A stretch of 64,000 nt of DNA, taken from the NCBI RefSeq assembly GCF_022869805.1, contig NZ_CP094974.1:1612001-1676000 (forward strand), given 5' to 3'. The notes under the pieces were generated by a model. The model was not told the origin of the DNA and searched no databases. It was given only the letters and a program-made list of their open reading frames with translations. The position numbers and the translations under genes are program-made. How positions within the stretch are numbered: the stretch's first letter is position 1; each line of letters opens with the position of its first letter. This stretch comes from Halosolutus halophilus (lineage in GTDB: Archaea; Halobacteriota; Halobacteria; Halobacteriales; Natrialbaceae). This document shows positions 50,875 to 59,894 of this stretch, one piece after another.

Positions 50875-52068
50875 ATGAACAGCGTCGACGCGGCCGGACT
50901 GGGGATCGGTGACGAGTACCCGCCCCGGATCATGGGCGTGTTGAACGTCAGCGACGAGTCGCCCTACGATCCCAGCGTCTACGACGACCCCGGCGAGGCC
51001 GCCCAGTACGTCGACGAGGAACTGATCGGCGAGGGAGCGGACATCGTGGACGTCGGACTCGAATCCGCGAACAAGCGGTTCGACGTCCGCTCCGCCGAGG
51101 CGGAACTCGATCGCCTCTCCGTTGCCTGTGAGACGATCGAGAGCGTCTCGGGTGACGCGATCTTCTCGATCGAGACCCGGTACGCCGAGGTCGCCGAGGC
51201 GGCGCTGAATCGGGGGTTCGACATGGTCAACGACGTCGCGGGCTTCGCCGATCCGGAGATGCCGTCGGTCTGTGAGGACCACGACGCCGCCGTCGCGAAG
51301 ATGGCGAGTCCGCCGGATATCGAGCGCCCGGGTGCGGTCGAGGAGACGCCGTGGGCCGACCGGAAGTCTCCAGAATGGGCCCGACAGGCCGACTACGTCG
51401 ATCGGGTCTACGAGGCGCTGAAACAGAACGGACTCACCGACAAGACCATCGTCGACCCGGCGTTCGGCGGCTGGAGCGAGGCCCAGACCCTCGCGGACGA
51501 TCGCGAGACGTTCAGCAGGCTCCGGGAGTTTCGCGCGCTCGGCCGGCCGATACTGGTCTCGATCAACCGGAAGAATTTCCTCGGCGAGATCGCCGATCGC
51601 GAGACCGAAGAGCGCCTGCCGGTCAGTCTGGCGGCGACTTCGATGGCGGTCGAGCGGGGCGCAGACGTGATCCGGACCCACGACGTGTCGGAGACGCGCG
51701 ACGCCGCACTGATCGGCGACGCGTTCACCGAACGGGCGAGCGCGACGGCCGGCGACGTCTCGGCGACCCGACTCGACGTCCGGTCGAGGCGTGATCTCCG
51801 GCGACAGCTGGCCGAATTCGGGATCGACCCGTCGGCCGCGGACGACTGGCAGACGGAGGTCGTCGAGATCGAGGGACTCGACCCCGGGGCTCGCGATCGG
51901 CTGGCCTCGATCGCGGTCGATCGTGGCGCGGTGGTCCACGCGGGAGACCAGGATCGCGTACTGCTGCTCGGGTCGACGACGGCCGTATCGGACGTTGAAG
52001 CCCAGCTACGCGGCGAAACCGACAGTCTCGTTCGCCTACACATCACGTTGCGTGAAATGCTGCGCTAA
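50875..52068 (+). CDS. folP: Dihydropteroate synthase-like protein
   Basis: The 397-residue protein resembles the DHPS TIM barrel that joins pterin pyrophosphate and aminobenzoate. It starts RIMGVLNVSDESPYDPSVY, where the classical family has an NVTPDSF loop. The DVGLESANKRFDV motif stands for the usual GGESTRPG, and the later VSINRKNFLGEI is the substrate loop. The changes imply a distinct haloarchaeal branch. The last 110 residues add an extra domain (ETEVVEIEGLDPGARDRLASIAVDRGA). mptE follows 132 bp later, so folate or H4-pterin synthesis is plausible. Confidence 0.82.
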   Translation: MNSVDAAGLGIGDEYPPRIMGVLNVSDESPYDPSVYDDPGEAAQYVDEELIGEGADIVDVGLESANKRFDVRSAEAELDRLSVACETIESVSGDAIFSIETRYAEVAEAALNRGFDMVNDVAGFADPEMPSVCEDHDAAVAKMASPPDIERPGAVEETPWADRKSPEWARQADYVDRVYEALKQNGLTDKTIVDPAFGGWSEAQTLADDRETFSRLREFRALGRPILVSINRKNFLGEIADRETEERLPVSLAATSMAVERGADVIRTHDVSETRDAALIGDAFTERASATAGDVSATRLDVRSRRDLRRQLAEFGIDPSAADDWQTEVVEIEGLDPGARDRLASIAVDRGAVVHAGDQDRVLLLGSTTAVSDVEAQLRGETDSLVRLHITLREMLR

Positions 52069-52075
52069 GAGAAAG

Positions 52076-52151
52076 CTTATACCGGAGGCATCGAAAATAG
52101 GGAGTGGACGCCGGGCGGCCTCCCGGGTAGGGGTACTTTGGAGGCGACCCC
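52076..52151 (+). promoter_or_regulatory. Candidate structured leader upstream of mptE
   Basis: CTTATAC (52076-52082) is a TATA-like box. Then GCCTCC (52118-52123) pairs with GGAGGC (52140-52145), while GGGGT (52130-52134), which lies inside that loop, pairs with ACCCC (52147-52151). The two helices interleave as in a pseudoknot or alternative folds. A separate AATTATTG box (52168-52175) could serve mptE directly. Confidence 0.4.
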
Positions 52152-52200
52152 CGGCCCACAACACGGAATTATTGTGGTGTTACACCGTTCAGTGACGACT

Positions 52201-52899
52201 ATGGAGTACGACGAGTGGGAACCCGTCTACGAGGCGATCCGTCGCGACTTCGGCTACGATCGGGCCGGTGACGAACGCGCACGCGACGTACTCGCCGAGT
52301 TGACGGTGCCGTTCGACTTCGACTACCTCGACGCGATCCGAGACGCCACCGTCGCGATCGCGGGTGCCGGGCCGTCGATCGGGACCGATCGGGCCCGCGA
52401 ACGGGCGTCGAACGCGGACGTCGTCGTGGCCGCCTCGACGGCGGTCGACGACCTCGAATCGTCGGGCGTAGCGGTCGATTACATGGTCACCGATCTCGAC
52501 AAGAACCCGGAGACGGTGCGACGACTCACTCACAGCGCAACGCCGGTAGCCGTCCACGCCCACGGCGACAACGTCGCGGCCGTCAGGGCGGTCGTCCCCG
52601 ACTGTGCTGAGGAGTACGTCTTGCCGACCACGCAGGTCGCACCCGCGGGACCGGTTTGCAATTTCGGGGGCTTCACTGACGGTGATCGGGCCGCCTTCCT
52701 CGCGGATCACTTCGGGGCCGATCGGCTCGTCTTCGTCGGCTGGGACCTCGACGATCCCGCGGTCGGACCGATCAAGGAGAAGAAACTCGCCTGGGCCGAA
52801 CGACTCCTCTACTGGCTCGAGCAGCGACGTGGCGATCGGTTCGACGTGCTCGACGGCCGCCGCACCGCCGTCGATACGACGACGCTCCCGATCGACTGA
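52201..52899 (+). CDS. mptE: 6-hydroxymethyl-7,8-dihydropterin pyrophosphokinase (MptE-type)
   Basis: The 232-residue protein is of the archaeal pyrophosphokinase family that replaces bacterial FolK and activates the pterin for condensation with aminobenzoate. Visible elements are the glycine motif VAIAGAGPSIG (about 52-62), VVAASTAVDDLESSGV, the aspartate-rich VTDLDKNPETV and PVCNFGGFTDGDRAAFLADHFGA. The gene lies downstream of folP, consistent with the next step. Start at ATG 52201, supported by an ATTATTG box at -30. Confidence 0.9.
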   Translation: MEYDEWEPVYEAIRRDFGYDRAGDERARDVLAELTVPFDFDYLDAIRDATVAIAGAGPSIGTDRARERASNADVVVAASTAVDDLESSGVAVDYMVTDLDKNPETVRRLTHSATPVAVHAHGDNVAAVRAVVPDCAEEYVLPTTQVAPAGPVCNFGGFTDGDRAAFLADHFGADRLVFVGWDLDDPAVGPIKEKKLAWAERLLYWLEQRRGDRFDVLDGRRTAVDTTTLPID

Positions 52900-53002
52900 C
52901 TGCGATCCGGCGAACGACTGACTCGCGATCCGATGGATCGAGACTGGAGGGGAACGGAAGACGTGATCGACGGGGGAAGACGTGATCGACGGTGATCGGT
53001 TC

Positions 53003-53968
53003 TCAGCGGCGTTCGTATCGCTCCGGGTCGGTCGTCACCCGCTCGACTCGCCCGTCGCGTTCGAGCGTCCGGAGGTGGGCGGCGGCTTCACCGACCCCGA
53101 ACTTGGCGTGAATCCCCGCGAGGTCGCCGAACAGGTCGCGGGCGAGTTCCCACGGTGTCATCGTCCCCGATCCGGCTGCCTCGAGCGACGACCGGGCTCG
53201 CGCCGATCGTTCCCGATGGTGGGCACGGATCTCGTCGATCCGATCGGTCTCGAGGCTCGTTCCGTGGCCGGGAAGCAGCGTTTCGGGGCGGCCCGCCAGT
53301 CGATCGATCGTCTCGCAAAACGTCGCCAGCGGATCGTACTCGGCGGACGCCCCCTCCCGCTGCGCCGAGAGCGTTCGCGTGTCGCTCCCACCCACGTTCG
53401 GCGTGTACGTCGGGAGGACCGCGTCGCCGACCAGCAGAACGTCGTCGATCGCGTACGCGGTGTGGCCGAGGGTGTGTCCGGGCGTAGACAGCGCCTCGAT
53501 TCCGGCGACAGTGTCCCCGTCCGCGAGCCGTTCGACGGGGACGGCGTCCGGCATCGATGACGGGGTATCCTCCTCGATGACGTCGTCGACGATGGTGTCC
53601 GGAACGCCCAGTCGGCGCATCGTCTCGGCGTCGCGTTCGAGTCGGCGCTCGCGTTCGACCGCGTAGTCGGCGACCAGCGGCGCGTCGCTCGCCCCCATCG
53701 CGATCGTCGCGTCGGCCGTCCGCGCGAGTCGCGGTCCGAGACCGGCGTGATCGACGTGCCAGTGCGTGACGAGGACGTATTCGAGATCGGTAGGATCGAC
53801 GCCGACCCGATCGAACCCCTCGCGGAGGTCCGCCCAGGCGTCGTCGGTCGGCGGTCCGGGATCGACGATCGCTCGGTCGGCGACGACGTAGGCGCTGTTG
53901 GTTCCCTCGGGCGAACCGTCCCCGATCGCGATCCGATCGACGCTCGCGGCGGTCTCGACGCCGGTCAT
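53003..53968 (-). CDS. Metallo-beta-lactamase-fold hydrolase
   Basis: The 321-residue enzyme has metal motif THWHVDHAG (68-76), and the later ligands in TPGHTLGHTAYAIDDVLLVGDAV and LPGHGTSLETDRI. The glyoxalase II-like order of these motifs points to a thioester or related hydrolase, and the C-terminal 60 residues resemble a small winged helix (FGVGEAAAHLRTLERDGRVERV). The substrate is unknown. It is transcribed toward mptE, convergent with it. Confidence 0.85.
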   Translation of the reverse strand: MTGVETAASVDRIAIGDGSPEGTNSAYVVADRAIVDPGPPTDDAWADLREGFDRVGVDPTDLEYVLVTHWHVDHAGLGPRLARTADATIAMGASDAPLVADYAVERERRLERDAETMRRLGVPDTIVDDVIEEDTPSSMPDAVPVERLADGDTVAGIEALSTPGHTLGHTAYAIDDVLLVGDAVLPTYTPNVGGSDTRTLSAQREGASAEYDPLATFCETIDRLAGRPETLLPGHGTSLETDRIDEIRAHHRERSARARSSLEAAGSGTMTPWELARDLFGDLAGIHAKFGVGEAAAHLRTLERDGRVERVTTDPERYERR

Positions 53969-54097
53969 TACTCGTCGGTGTGCCGTCGAGAACCGTCAGT
54001 CCGCCGGTTCGGTGCCCACACTCGGTTGGCAGTCGATCTGGGGCCGATCGAATCGGCAGCGGAACGAGAACGACAGTACCGACGAACGGATCGTCGA

Positions 54098-55108
54098 CTA
54101 CCGCTGGGCTTCGGGCGCGAACGCCTCGATCGTCGATTCGATCTCCTCGCGCGAGGCGCCGCGCGGGAAGCCGATCGCCACGTCGTCGACGCCCTCGATC
54201 GACTCGAACTTGCGGAGTTCTTCGCGGGCGCGCTCGGGCGTACCTGCGGCACCGAGGTCGTCGAGGAGGTCGTCGGAGATGGCCGCGAGAGCGTCCTCCT
54301 GATCGCCGCTGGCCCACGCGGCGGCGATCTCGTGGGCCTCGTCCTCGTAGCCCTGTCGCGAGAGCGATTCGCGGTAGTAGGTGCCCATCGCACCGACGTA
54401 GAAGGCGAGGTGCTGGCGAGCGAGTTCGCGCGCGCGGTCGCCGTCCTCGAGGGCACAACCGGTCATCGAGAGCGTCACCCGAACGTCGTCGGGGTCGCGA
54501 TCGCCGAGTTCCATCCCGCGGCGCAGGTCCTCCAGCCGTTCCTCGAGTCCCTCGGGCGTGAAGACGGTTGCGTGCCAGCCGTCGGCGAATCGACCGGCGA
54601 GTTCGACGGACTTCGGCCCCATCCCCGCGGCGTCGATCGGGACGGACGCTTCGGGTGGGTCACAGCGAAGGCGGAAGCCGGCCAGCGAGAAGATGTCGCC
54701 GTCGTAGTTCAGCGTCTCTCCGGACATGACTTTGCGAACGATCTCTATGTACTCGCGGGTCCGCCGGAGCGGCCGATCGAAGTCGACGCCGTGCCAGCCC
54801 TCGATGACGGCCGGGCCGCTGGGGGCGATCCCCATCCGTAGGCGGCCGTCTGCGACCTCCTGGAGCGTGGTGGCGGTCTGGCCGAGGAGAGCGGGCGATC
54901 GCGAGTAGACGTTGACGATGCTCGGTCCGAGACCGATCTCGTCGGTTTCCCGGGCGATGTCCGTGAGGACGGTGACGGCATCCCGGCCCCACGTCTCGGG
55001 GAGCCAGGCGTACTCGTAGCCGTGGTCCTCGCCGCGCTGTGCGAGGGCGGTGAGTGATTCGACGCGAGGCTGTGCTGCGACTGGCAGGTGTAGGCTTCGA
55101 TCTGGCAT
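54098..55108 (-). CDS. F420-dependent luciferase-like oxidoreductase
   Basis: The 336-residue TIM barrel of the bacterial-luciferase (LLM) family typically uses coenzyme F420. It starts SLHLPVAAQPRVESLTALAQRGEDHGYEYAWLPETWGRDA, then LGPSIVNVYSRSPALLGQTATTLQEVADGRLRMG, a typical flavin-binding pair. The family is close to the methylene-H4-pterin reductase type, so it may work with the folate/pterin genes nearby, but that is inference. It is a single gene with no operon partner. Confidence 0.85.
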   Translation of the reverse strand: MPDRSLHLPVAAQPRVESLTALAQRGEDHGYEYAWLPETWGRDAVTVLTDIARETDEIGLGPSIVNVYSRSPALLGQTATTLQEVADGRLRMGIAPSGPAVIEGWHGVDFDRPLRRTREYIEIVRKVMSGETLNYDGDIFSLAGFRLRCDPPEASVPIDAAGMGPKSVELAGRFADGWHATVFTPEGLEERLEDLRRGMELGDRDPDDVRVTLSMTGCALEDGDRARELARQHLAFYVGAMGTYYRESLSRQGYEDEAHEIAAAWASGDQEDALAAISDDLLDDLGAAGTPERAREELRKFESIEGVDDVAIGFPRGASREEIESTIEAFAPEAQR

Positions 55109-55344
55109 GGACGATCACACTGTGTCGAACCGCGACGGTCGGTCTCACACGAGCGCCGATGAACGGTATCGCGGGCTGTTCGACGATCGATCGGACGTTG
55201 CGAACACCCGGCGGGCCCGGTGGAGCAGTCGCGTCACCGGACCCTCCCCGCCCGAACCGTGCGAGAGGTTCCCGCTCGAAGACACTCAACCAACGCTCTT
55301 AAAGTTGTCTGATACGTCGCCGCGACGGCGAGAGCCGCGCAGGG

Positions 55345-56499
55345 CTAAAAGAGCGCGTCGAGTTCGCCATCGGTGTCCATCAGCGTCTCGAAGTCCTCCT
55401 GGGCGCTGGCACGGACCTGTTCGGTCGTCTCCTGGGCCTCGATCGCGACCTGCTGAAGCTGGTCGACTCGCGGAACGTCCGTAACGCCCGAGAGGAGCAC
55501 GATCGCGCCGACTTCGTTCCGATCGGGGATCGGGAAGTCGCCGCCGCGGATCTCCATGCTCCCGGTCTCGTCCTCGAGCCACTGGCGACCGCGCTCGACG
55601 CCCTTGCGGTTCAGGTACTCGGGCGGTCCGGTGGCCACGACGAGTCCACGATCGGCACTCGCGACGTCGCACGGCAGGGTGAGTCGGCCGAGCGTCGCCT
55701 TCCGAATGAGACTGGTCATCCGGTTGACCGACTCGCCCTCGTCGAAGCCACTGCTGCCGGTGAACGAGGAGAGGAGTCCGTCGTCCGCGACGGTTTCGCT
55801 GGCGTACCCGATCGTCGAGACCCCGTTCGAGAGGGTGTTGATGATCTCGGAGGAGTCGACGACGCTCTCTGCCACGTGATCGCCCTGCTCGATCTCGCCG
55901 GCAGCGAACAGCAGTCCGAACCGTTCGACGATCTCCTCGTTGATCCGATCGTAGCCGCTCTCGACCGATTCGCCGGCACTTCGCCAGACGTCGTTGTCGA
56001 AGACCAGCAGGTTGTCGGCTTCGTGGACGAACGTCTGGAACGATCGGGCCGCGTTGAGGGTGTAGATGCCGCCCTCGTCAGTGCCGGGCAGGATGCCGAG
56101 ACCGTAGACGGGCTGGGTGTAGATCCGTTTGAGGTGTTTCGCAAGCACGGGCGCGCCGCCCGATCCCGTCCCGCCGCCCATGCCGGCGACGATCAGGAAC
56201 GCGTCGATTTCGTGGACGGGGATCCGATCGATCGCGTGCTGGATCTCGTCGATGTCTTCCTCGGCGACCTGCGAGCCGAGTTCGTTGTCGGCACCGACGC
56301 CGTGGCCCTTCACGCGGGCCTGGCCGATGAGTACGCGATTCCGCCGTGACACGTGCTCGAGGCCCTGTAGATCGGTCGTCGCGGAGTTGATTGCGATCGC
56401 CGATTCGACGAAACCGCCGTCGATGCTGCTGTCGAACGCCAGGAACTCGTCGACGACCTTCCCGCCTGCTTGACCGAACCCGATGAGTGCGAGTTTCAT
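55345..56499 (-). CDS. cetZ: CetZ tubulin-family cytoskeletal GTPase
   Basis: The 384-residue protein opens KLALIGFGQAGGKVVDEFL, has the tubulin signature GGGTGSGG (108-115), and the VYGLGILPGTDEGGIYTLNA block shared with CetZ1/CetZ2. CetZ proteins control cell shape and motility rather than division. An aspartate/glutamate-rich C-tail (ETLMDTDGELDALF) closes it. It has a separate, AT-rich upstream region of about 470 bp with a 31-bp tandem repeat. Class 1 versus 2 cannot be told from sequence alone. Confidence 0.92.
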   Translation of the reverse strand: MKLALIGFGQAGGKVVDEFLAFDSSIDGGFVESAIAINSATTDLQGLEHVSRRNRVLIGQARVKGHGVGADNELGSQVAEEDIDEIQHAIDRIPVHEIDAFLIVAGMGGGTGSGGAPVLAKHLKRIYTQPVYGLGILPGTDEGGIYTLNAARSFQTFVHEADNLLVFDNDVWRSAGESVESGYDRINEEIVERFGLLFAAGEIEQGDHVAESVVDSSEIINTLSNGVSTIGYASETVADDGLLSSFTGSSGFDEGESVNRMTSLIRKATLGRLTLPCDVASADRGLVVATGPPEYLNRKGVERGRQWLEDETGSMEIRGGDFPIPDRNEVGAIVLLSGVTDVPRVDQLQQVAIEAQETTEQVRASAQEDFETLMDTDGELDALF

Positions 56500-56687
56500 A
56501 GCTGTCTTCCGTGGCCGTCCACTCAGCCGGTCGATCGGCGGGGGCCGATCTCGGTTGCCGGCCTGTGAACGGGTACCACACCTGTGTCGTCGCCAGTGAG
56601 AGGTATTGTTAATGCGATCATATACTGTTAGAAAAGACTGTCTTCTACTCTATAGATTCTTCAAAAACCGAAATTCATGCGATAGTT

Positions 56688-56749
56688 ATTGTAGCCGGCT
56701 CTCGATGGTCCGGTTTCTATTGTAGCCGGTCCTCGAGGGTCTGGTTTCG
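56688..56749. repeat. 31-bp tandem repeat in the cetZ / solute-binding-protein intergenic region
   Basis: Two adjacent copies (56688-56718 and 56719-56749) of a unit starting ATTGTAGCCGG share 26 of 31 bases. They sit about 190-250 bp upstream of cetZ and about 220-280 bp upstream of the solute-binding-protein start. Confidence 0.7.
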
Positions 56750-56935
56750 ATTCCAGCGCAGGATCGGTGCCGAAGACGGCCCTTCCGTGTCACCCGTTCG
56801 ACGGTCAGGTTTCGGGACGCGACGGAGGCACGACCGTGACGTCGAAGCCCGTGAGTCCCCGCGGTTCCACGCGTCGATTCCTGCTCGAGACGTCGGTTCG
56901 GACACCTCCTCGAACTGTCGTCTCGAGAGTAAGTC

Positions 56936-56941
56936 CTATAC
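56936..56941 (+). promoter_or_regulatory. TATA-like box of the solute-binding protein gene
   Basis: CTATAC lies about 29 bp before the ATG at 56967, leaderless spacing, and supports this start. Confidence 0.45.
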
Positions 56942-56966
56942 TCCGTGGTGGCCTACCGACAGCTAC

Positions 56967-58712
56967 ATGGACGACGGAGGGCCGCCGTTGACGCGACGAG
57001 AGCTGGTCGCAGGTGCGGGTATCACAGGAGCCAGTTCCCTCGCCGGGTGTACGGAACGCCTCTGGTCCCAGGCGGAAAACAACGGCCCAAAACAGGTGTC
57101 GCTCTCGATCAAGACGGTCCCGGCCGACGACGACGTCGTCGCAGCCAAAATCCTGAGCCAGCTCCGGGAGAACTTCCGCGCGGCTGGAATCGACGCGACG
57201 CACGAACCGGTCGCGGAGGCGGATCTCTACCGCGACGTGCTCTTGCAGGAGAACTACGACGTGTTCGTCCTCAGACACTCCGGGCTCGACGAGTACGACG
57301 CCGTTCGTGGCCTGTTGCACTCCCGGTTCGTCAGCGAACGAGGGTGGCAGAACCCGTTCAACTACTCCGACGTGACGGCCGACGAACACCTGGAGACCCA
57401 GCGACGGACCGACGAATCGAAGCGGACCGAGACGCTCCGGGAGCTATTCGAGTACCTCGAAACTACGGCACCGTACACCGTCGTGGCGTACCCGTATCAG
57501 TTCGGGGGCAGCCGACGGTCGCTCGACGTGTCGCGTCCTCCCCGGCGTCTCGTCGATTACGTCGACATCATGAGCCGCGAGGGCAACGACTGGGTCGACG
57601 ATCGACCGCTCGAGGTGGGCGTCTACGGCGAGGGACTCACCCAGCGGTTGAATCCGATCGTCGTCGATCGAAACCGGATCGAGGGCCTGCTGGAACTGTT
57701 GTACGACCCCCTCGTGCGTCGGCTAGACGACGAGATCGTTCCGTGGCTGGCAGATTCGATCGACTGGGATGAAACGGAACGACTGGAAGCGGAGGTCAGG
57801 CTCCGTGACGGCCTGCTGTGGCACGACGGGACCGACCTCGATGCGGAGGACGTGGCGTTTACGATCGAGTTTCTCACGGATACGTCACAGGGCGAGGTCG
57901 ACAGCGGCGTGCCAGCACCCCGATATCGGGGCCGAGTGACGCTCGTCGACGACGTCACGGTCGTCGACACGCGGACTGTCCGCTTCTCGTTCGGTGATAC
58001 CGTCCGTCCAGTCGCCACCCGCGTCTTTACCGTTCCCGTGTTGCCGGAACACGTCTGGGACGACCGATCGACGGTCGTCGCGGATCGACGGACGGAGGCC
58101 CTCGTGACGGACAATGAGGGCCCGATCGGATCCGGACTGTTTAGCTTCGAGGAGTCGACAGCCGACACCGAAATCGTCCTCGACTCGTTCGACGACCACG
58201 TCTTCCGGCGGACGACGGCCGATCGACCGGACCTGTTCGAGAACTTCTCCCAGTTCGACGGGATCCGGTTCCAGATCGCCCCGAACCCGGGTGCGATGAT
58301 CGAGACGCTCGTCGACGGCGAAATCGACGTTACTGTTGGCGACGTCCCGACAGATCAAGCCGACACCATCAGGGCCGCATCAGACGTCTCGGCGATAACC
58401 GGGCGTACCGACGCGTTCTACATGATCGGATACAACGTCCAACACCCCCAGCTCAGCAATCCACACTTCCGGCGGATCCTGTCGCGACTGATCGATCGGG
58501 AGCACACTGTCACGGAATTTTTCGACGGAATGGCCGAACCTGCGACTACGTACAGTTCGCTGTTCGGCTTCCCCGACGAGGATCTTGAGTACGAGGAGTC
58601 GCCCAGTACGGTTGTCTTTCCCGGCACCGACGGCGAACTCTCGATCCCTCGCGTTCGATCGCTGTTCGCGGACGTGGGATACCGCTACGAGAACGACCAA
58701 CTGCTCGAGTGA
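56967..58712 (+). CDS. Tat lipoprotein, peptide/nickel-type ABC solute-binding protein
   Basis: The 581-residue protein starts with TRRELVAGAGITGASSLAGC, a twin-arginine and lipobox signal. The mature part is a DppA/OppA-type binding protein: LTQRLNPIVVDRNRIEGLLELLYDPLVRRLDD (middle), EVRLRDGLLWHDGTDLDAEDVAFTIEFLTD (a strong family motif), and AFYMIGYNVQHPQLSNPHFRRILSRLID near the end. No permease or ATPase of that class is near, so it is an orphan receptor or its transporter lies elsewhere. Start at ATG 56967 for the signal peptide. Confidence 0.85.
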   Translation: MDDGGPPLTRRELVAGAGITGASSLAGCTERLWSQAENNGPKQVSLSIKTVPADDDVVAAKILSQLRENFRAAGIDATHEPVAEADLYRDVLLQENYDVFVLRHSGLDEYDAVRGLLHSRFVSERGWQNPFNYSDVTADEHLETQRRTDESKRTETLRELFEYLETTAPYTVVAYPYQFGGSRRSLDVSRPPRRLVDYVDIMSREGNDWVDDRPLEVGVYGEGLTQRLNPIVVDRNRIEGLLELLYDPLVRRLDDEIVPWLADSIDWDETERLEAEVRLRDGLLWHDGTDLDAEDVAFTIEFLTDTSQGEVDSGVPAPRYRGRVTLVDDVTVVDTRTVRFSFGDTVRPVATRVFTVPVLPEHVWDDRSTVVADRRTEALVTDNEGPIGSGLFSFEESTADTEIVLDSFDDHVFRRTTADRPDLFENFSQFDGIRFQIAPNPGAMIETLVDGEIDVTVGDVPTDQADTIRAASDVSAITGRTDAFYMIGYNVQHPQLSNPHFRRILSRLIDREHTVTEFFDGMAEPATTYSSLFGFPDEDLEYEESPSTVVFPGTDGELSIPRVRSLFADVGYRYENDQLLE

Positions 58713-58737
58713 CGGGGAGCGGCTGTCCACGGCTTCG

Positions 58738-58780
58738 CCCGTTGCCAGAGGCTACGCCGGGTGCCCCCGTTGCCAGAGGC
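58738..58780 (+). repeat. Two 15-bp direct repeats
   Basis: CCCGTTGCCAGAGGC occurs at 58738-58752 and 58766-58780, 28 bp apart, in the gap after the solute-binding-protein gene. Probably a small local duplication. Confidence 0.5.
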
Positions 58781-58856
58781 CGTAGATGCCGGCCGTCGTG
58801 GCCGCGGTGAGTCGATCGCGACGACAGCCGTCGAAGCGGCGGGCGGACAACCGGTC

Positions 58857-58864
58857 GCTATTAA
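58857..58864 (+). promoter_or_regulatory. TATA-like box of the PAP2 gene
   Basis: GCTATTAA lies 35-42 bp before the ATG at 58899, allowing a leader of about 10 nt. Confidence 0.4.
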
Positions 58865-58898
58865 TGGCGTCCGGCGTGTAGTGAAGCCCGAATCCCCG

Positions 58899-59771
58899 AT
58901 GGCGCTGATCGGAGTCGTCCTCGAACTCGCCCTCGTCGTTACGACGATGCTCGTAACCGCGACGCTGGTCATCGTCGGTCCACGTCGGCTCGTGGCAGCA
59001 CTGCGTGAGTTCCGGTGGCGGATGGAGGCGTGTGCGCTCCCGCTCGTCGCGCTCGCCGTCGTATTGTTCGTCCGGTGGTCGACACGCGACGTCTTCCAGC
59101 GACTCGAGCGGCGAGTCCTCGGGACCAACATCACGCCGTACCTGTTCGACCTCGAGCGAACGGTGTTCGGGACGAATCCGGTGGCGGTCCTCCAGTCGTT
59201 CCAGGCCGAACCGCTCACGTCCTTTTTCGTCTTCAGCTACATCTACGGCTACGCGTTCTTGCTCCTGTTCCCGTTGATCGCGTACTTCGCGCTCGACGAG
59301 ATGAACTCCCTGTCGACGCTAGTGCTCGCCTTTACCGCCAACTACGCGATCGGGCTGGTGTGTTACGTCCTGTTCATCGCCTACGGGCCACGGAACCTCG
59401 ATCCGCTGTTGTTCGACGGACTGCTCTACGAGTCGTTTCCGCAGGCCAGACTCCTCACGAATCAGGTCAACCAGAGCACCAACGTCTTCCCCTCGCTGCA
59501 TACCTCGCTCTCGATGACGGTGTTTTTCGTCGCGTGGCTCACCCGCGAGAAGTACCCGCTCTGGGTCCCGATCGCCGGATTCTTCGCGATCAGCGTCGCC
59601 CTGTCGACGATGTATCTCGGGATCCACTGGTTCTCGGACGTGGTTGCGGGGACGGCCCTCGCGCTCATCAGCGTCTACATCGGCCACAACTACACCGTCG
59701 AGGAAATCCTCGCGTCGGTACGGGCGTTCCTCGTGACGCCGTTCGAAACGGGTGGCAAACTCGACAGGTGA
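58899..59771 (+). CDS. PAP2-superfamily membrane phosphatase/transferase
   Basis: The 290-residue protein has about seven transmembrane helices and the PAP2 motifs: PSLHTSLS (acid-phosphatase motif 2, near residue 200) and GIHWFSDVVAG (motif 3, near 245). An FLFSYIYGYAFLLL-type hydrophobic segment precedes them. Motif 1 with a KX6RP pattern is weak. The order resembles the inositol-phosphorylceramide synthase branch more than simple phosphatases. Likely function is lipid head-group transfer at the membrane; substrate unknown. Confidence 0.82.
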   Translation: MALIGVVLELALVVTTMLVTATLVIVGPRRLVAALREFRWRMEACALPLVALAVVLFVRWSTRDVFQRLERRVLGTNITPYLFDLERTVFGTNPVAVLQSFQAEPLTSFFVFSYIYGYAFLLLFPLIAYFALDEMNSLSTLVLAFTANYAIGLVCYVLFIAYGPRNLDPLLFDGLLYESFPQARLLTNQVNQSTNVFPSLHTSLSMTVFFVAWLTREKYPLWVPIAGFFAISVALSTMYLGIHWFSDVVAGTALALISVYIGHNYTVEEILASVRAFLVTPFETGGKLDR

Positions 59772-59894
59772 GCCGCCACACCCGCCAGTCGGACGTCCAA
59801 CGGGCACTCGCGGATGGACGGTTCGGCGTCCAGCGTGTTCTCGCGGATCGCCGGTACCCGGACGTTTTCACCGCCCATCCCGTCTTCGACGAAT

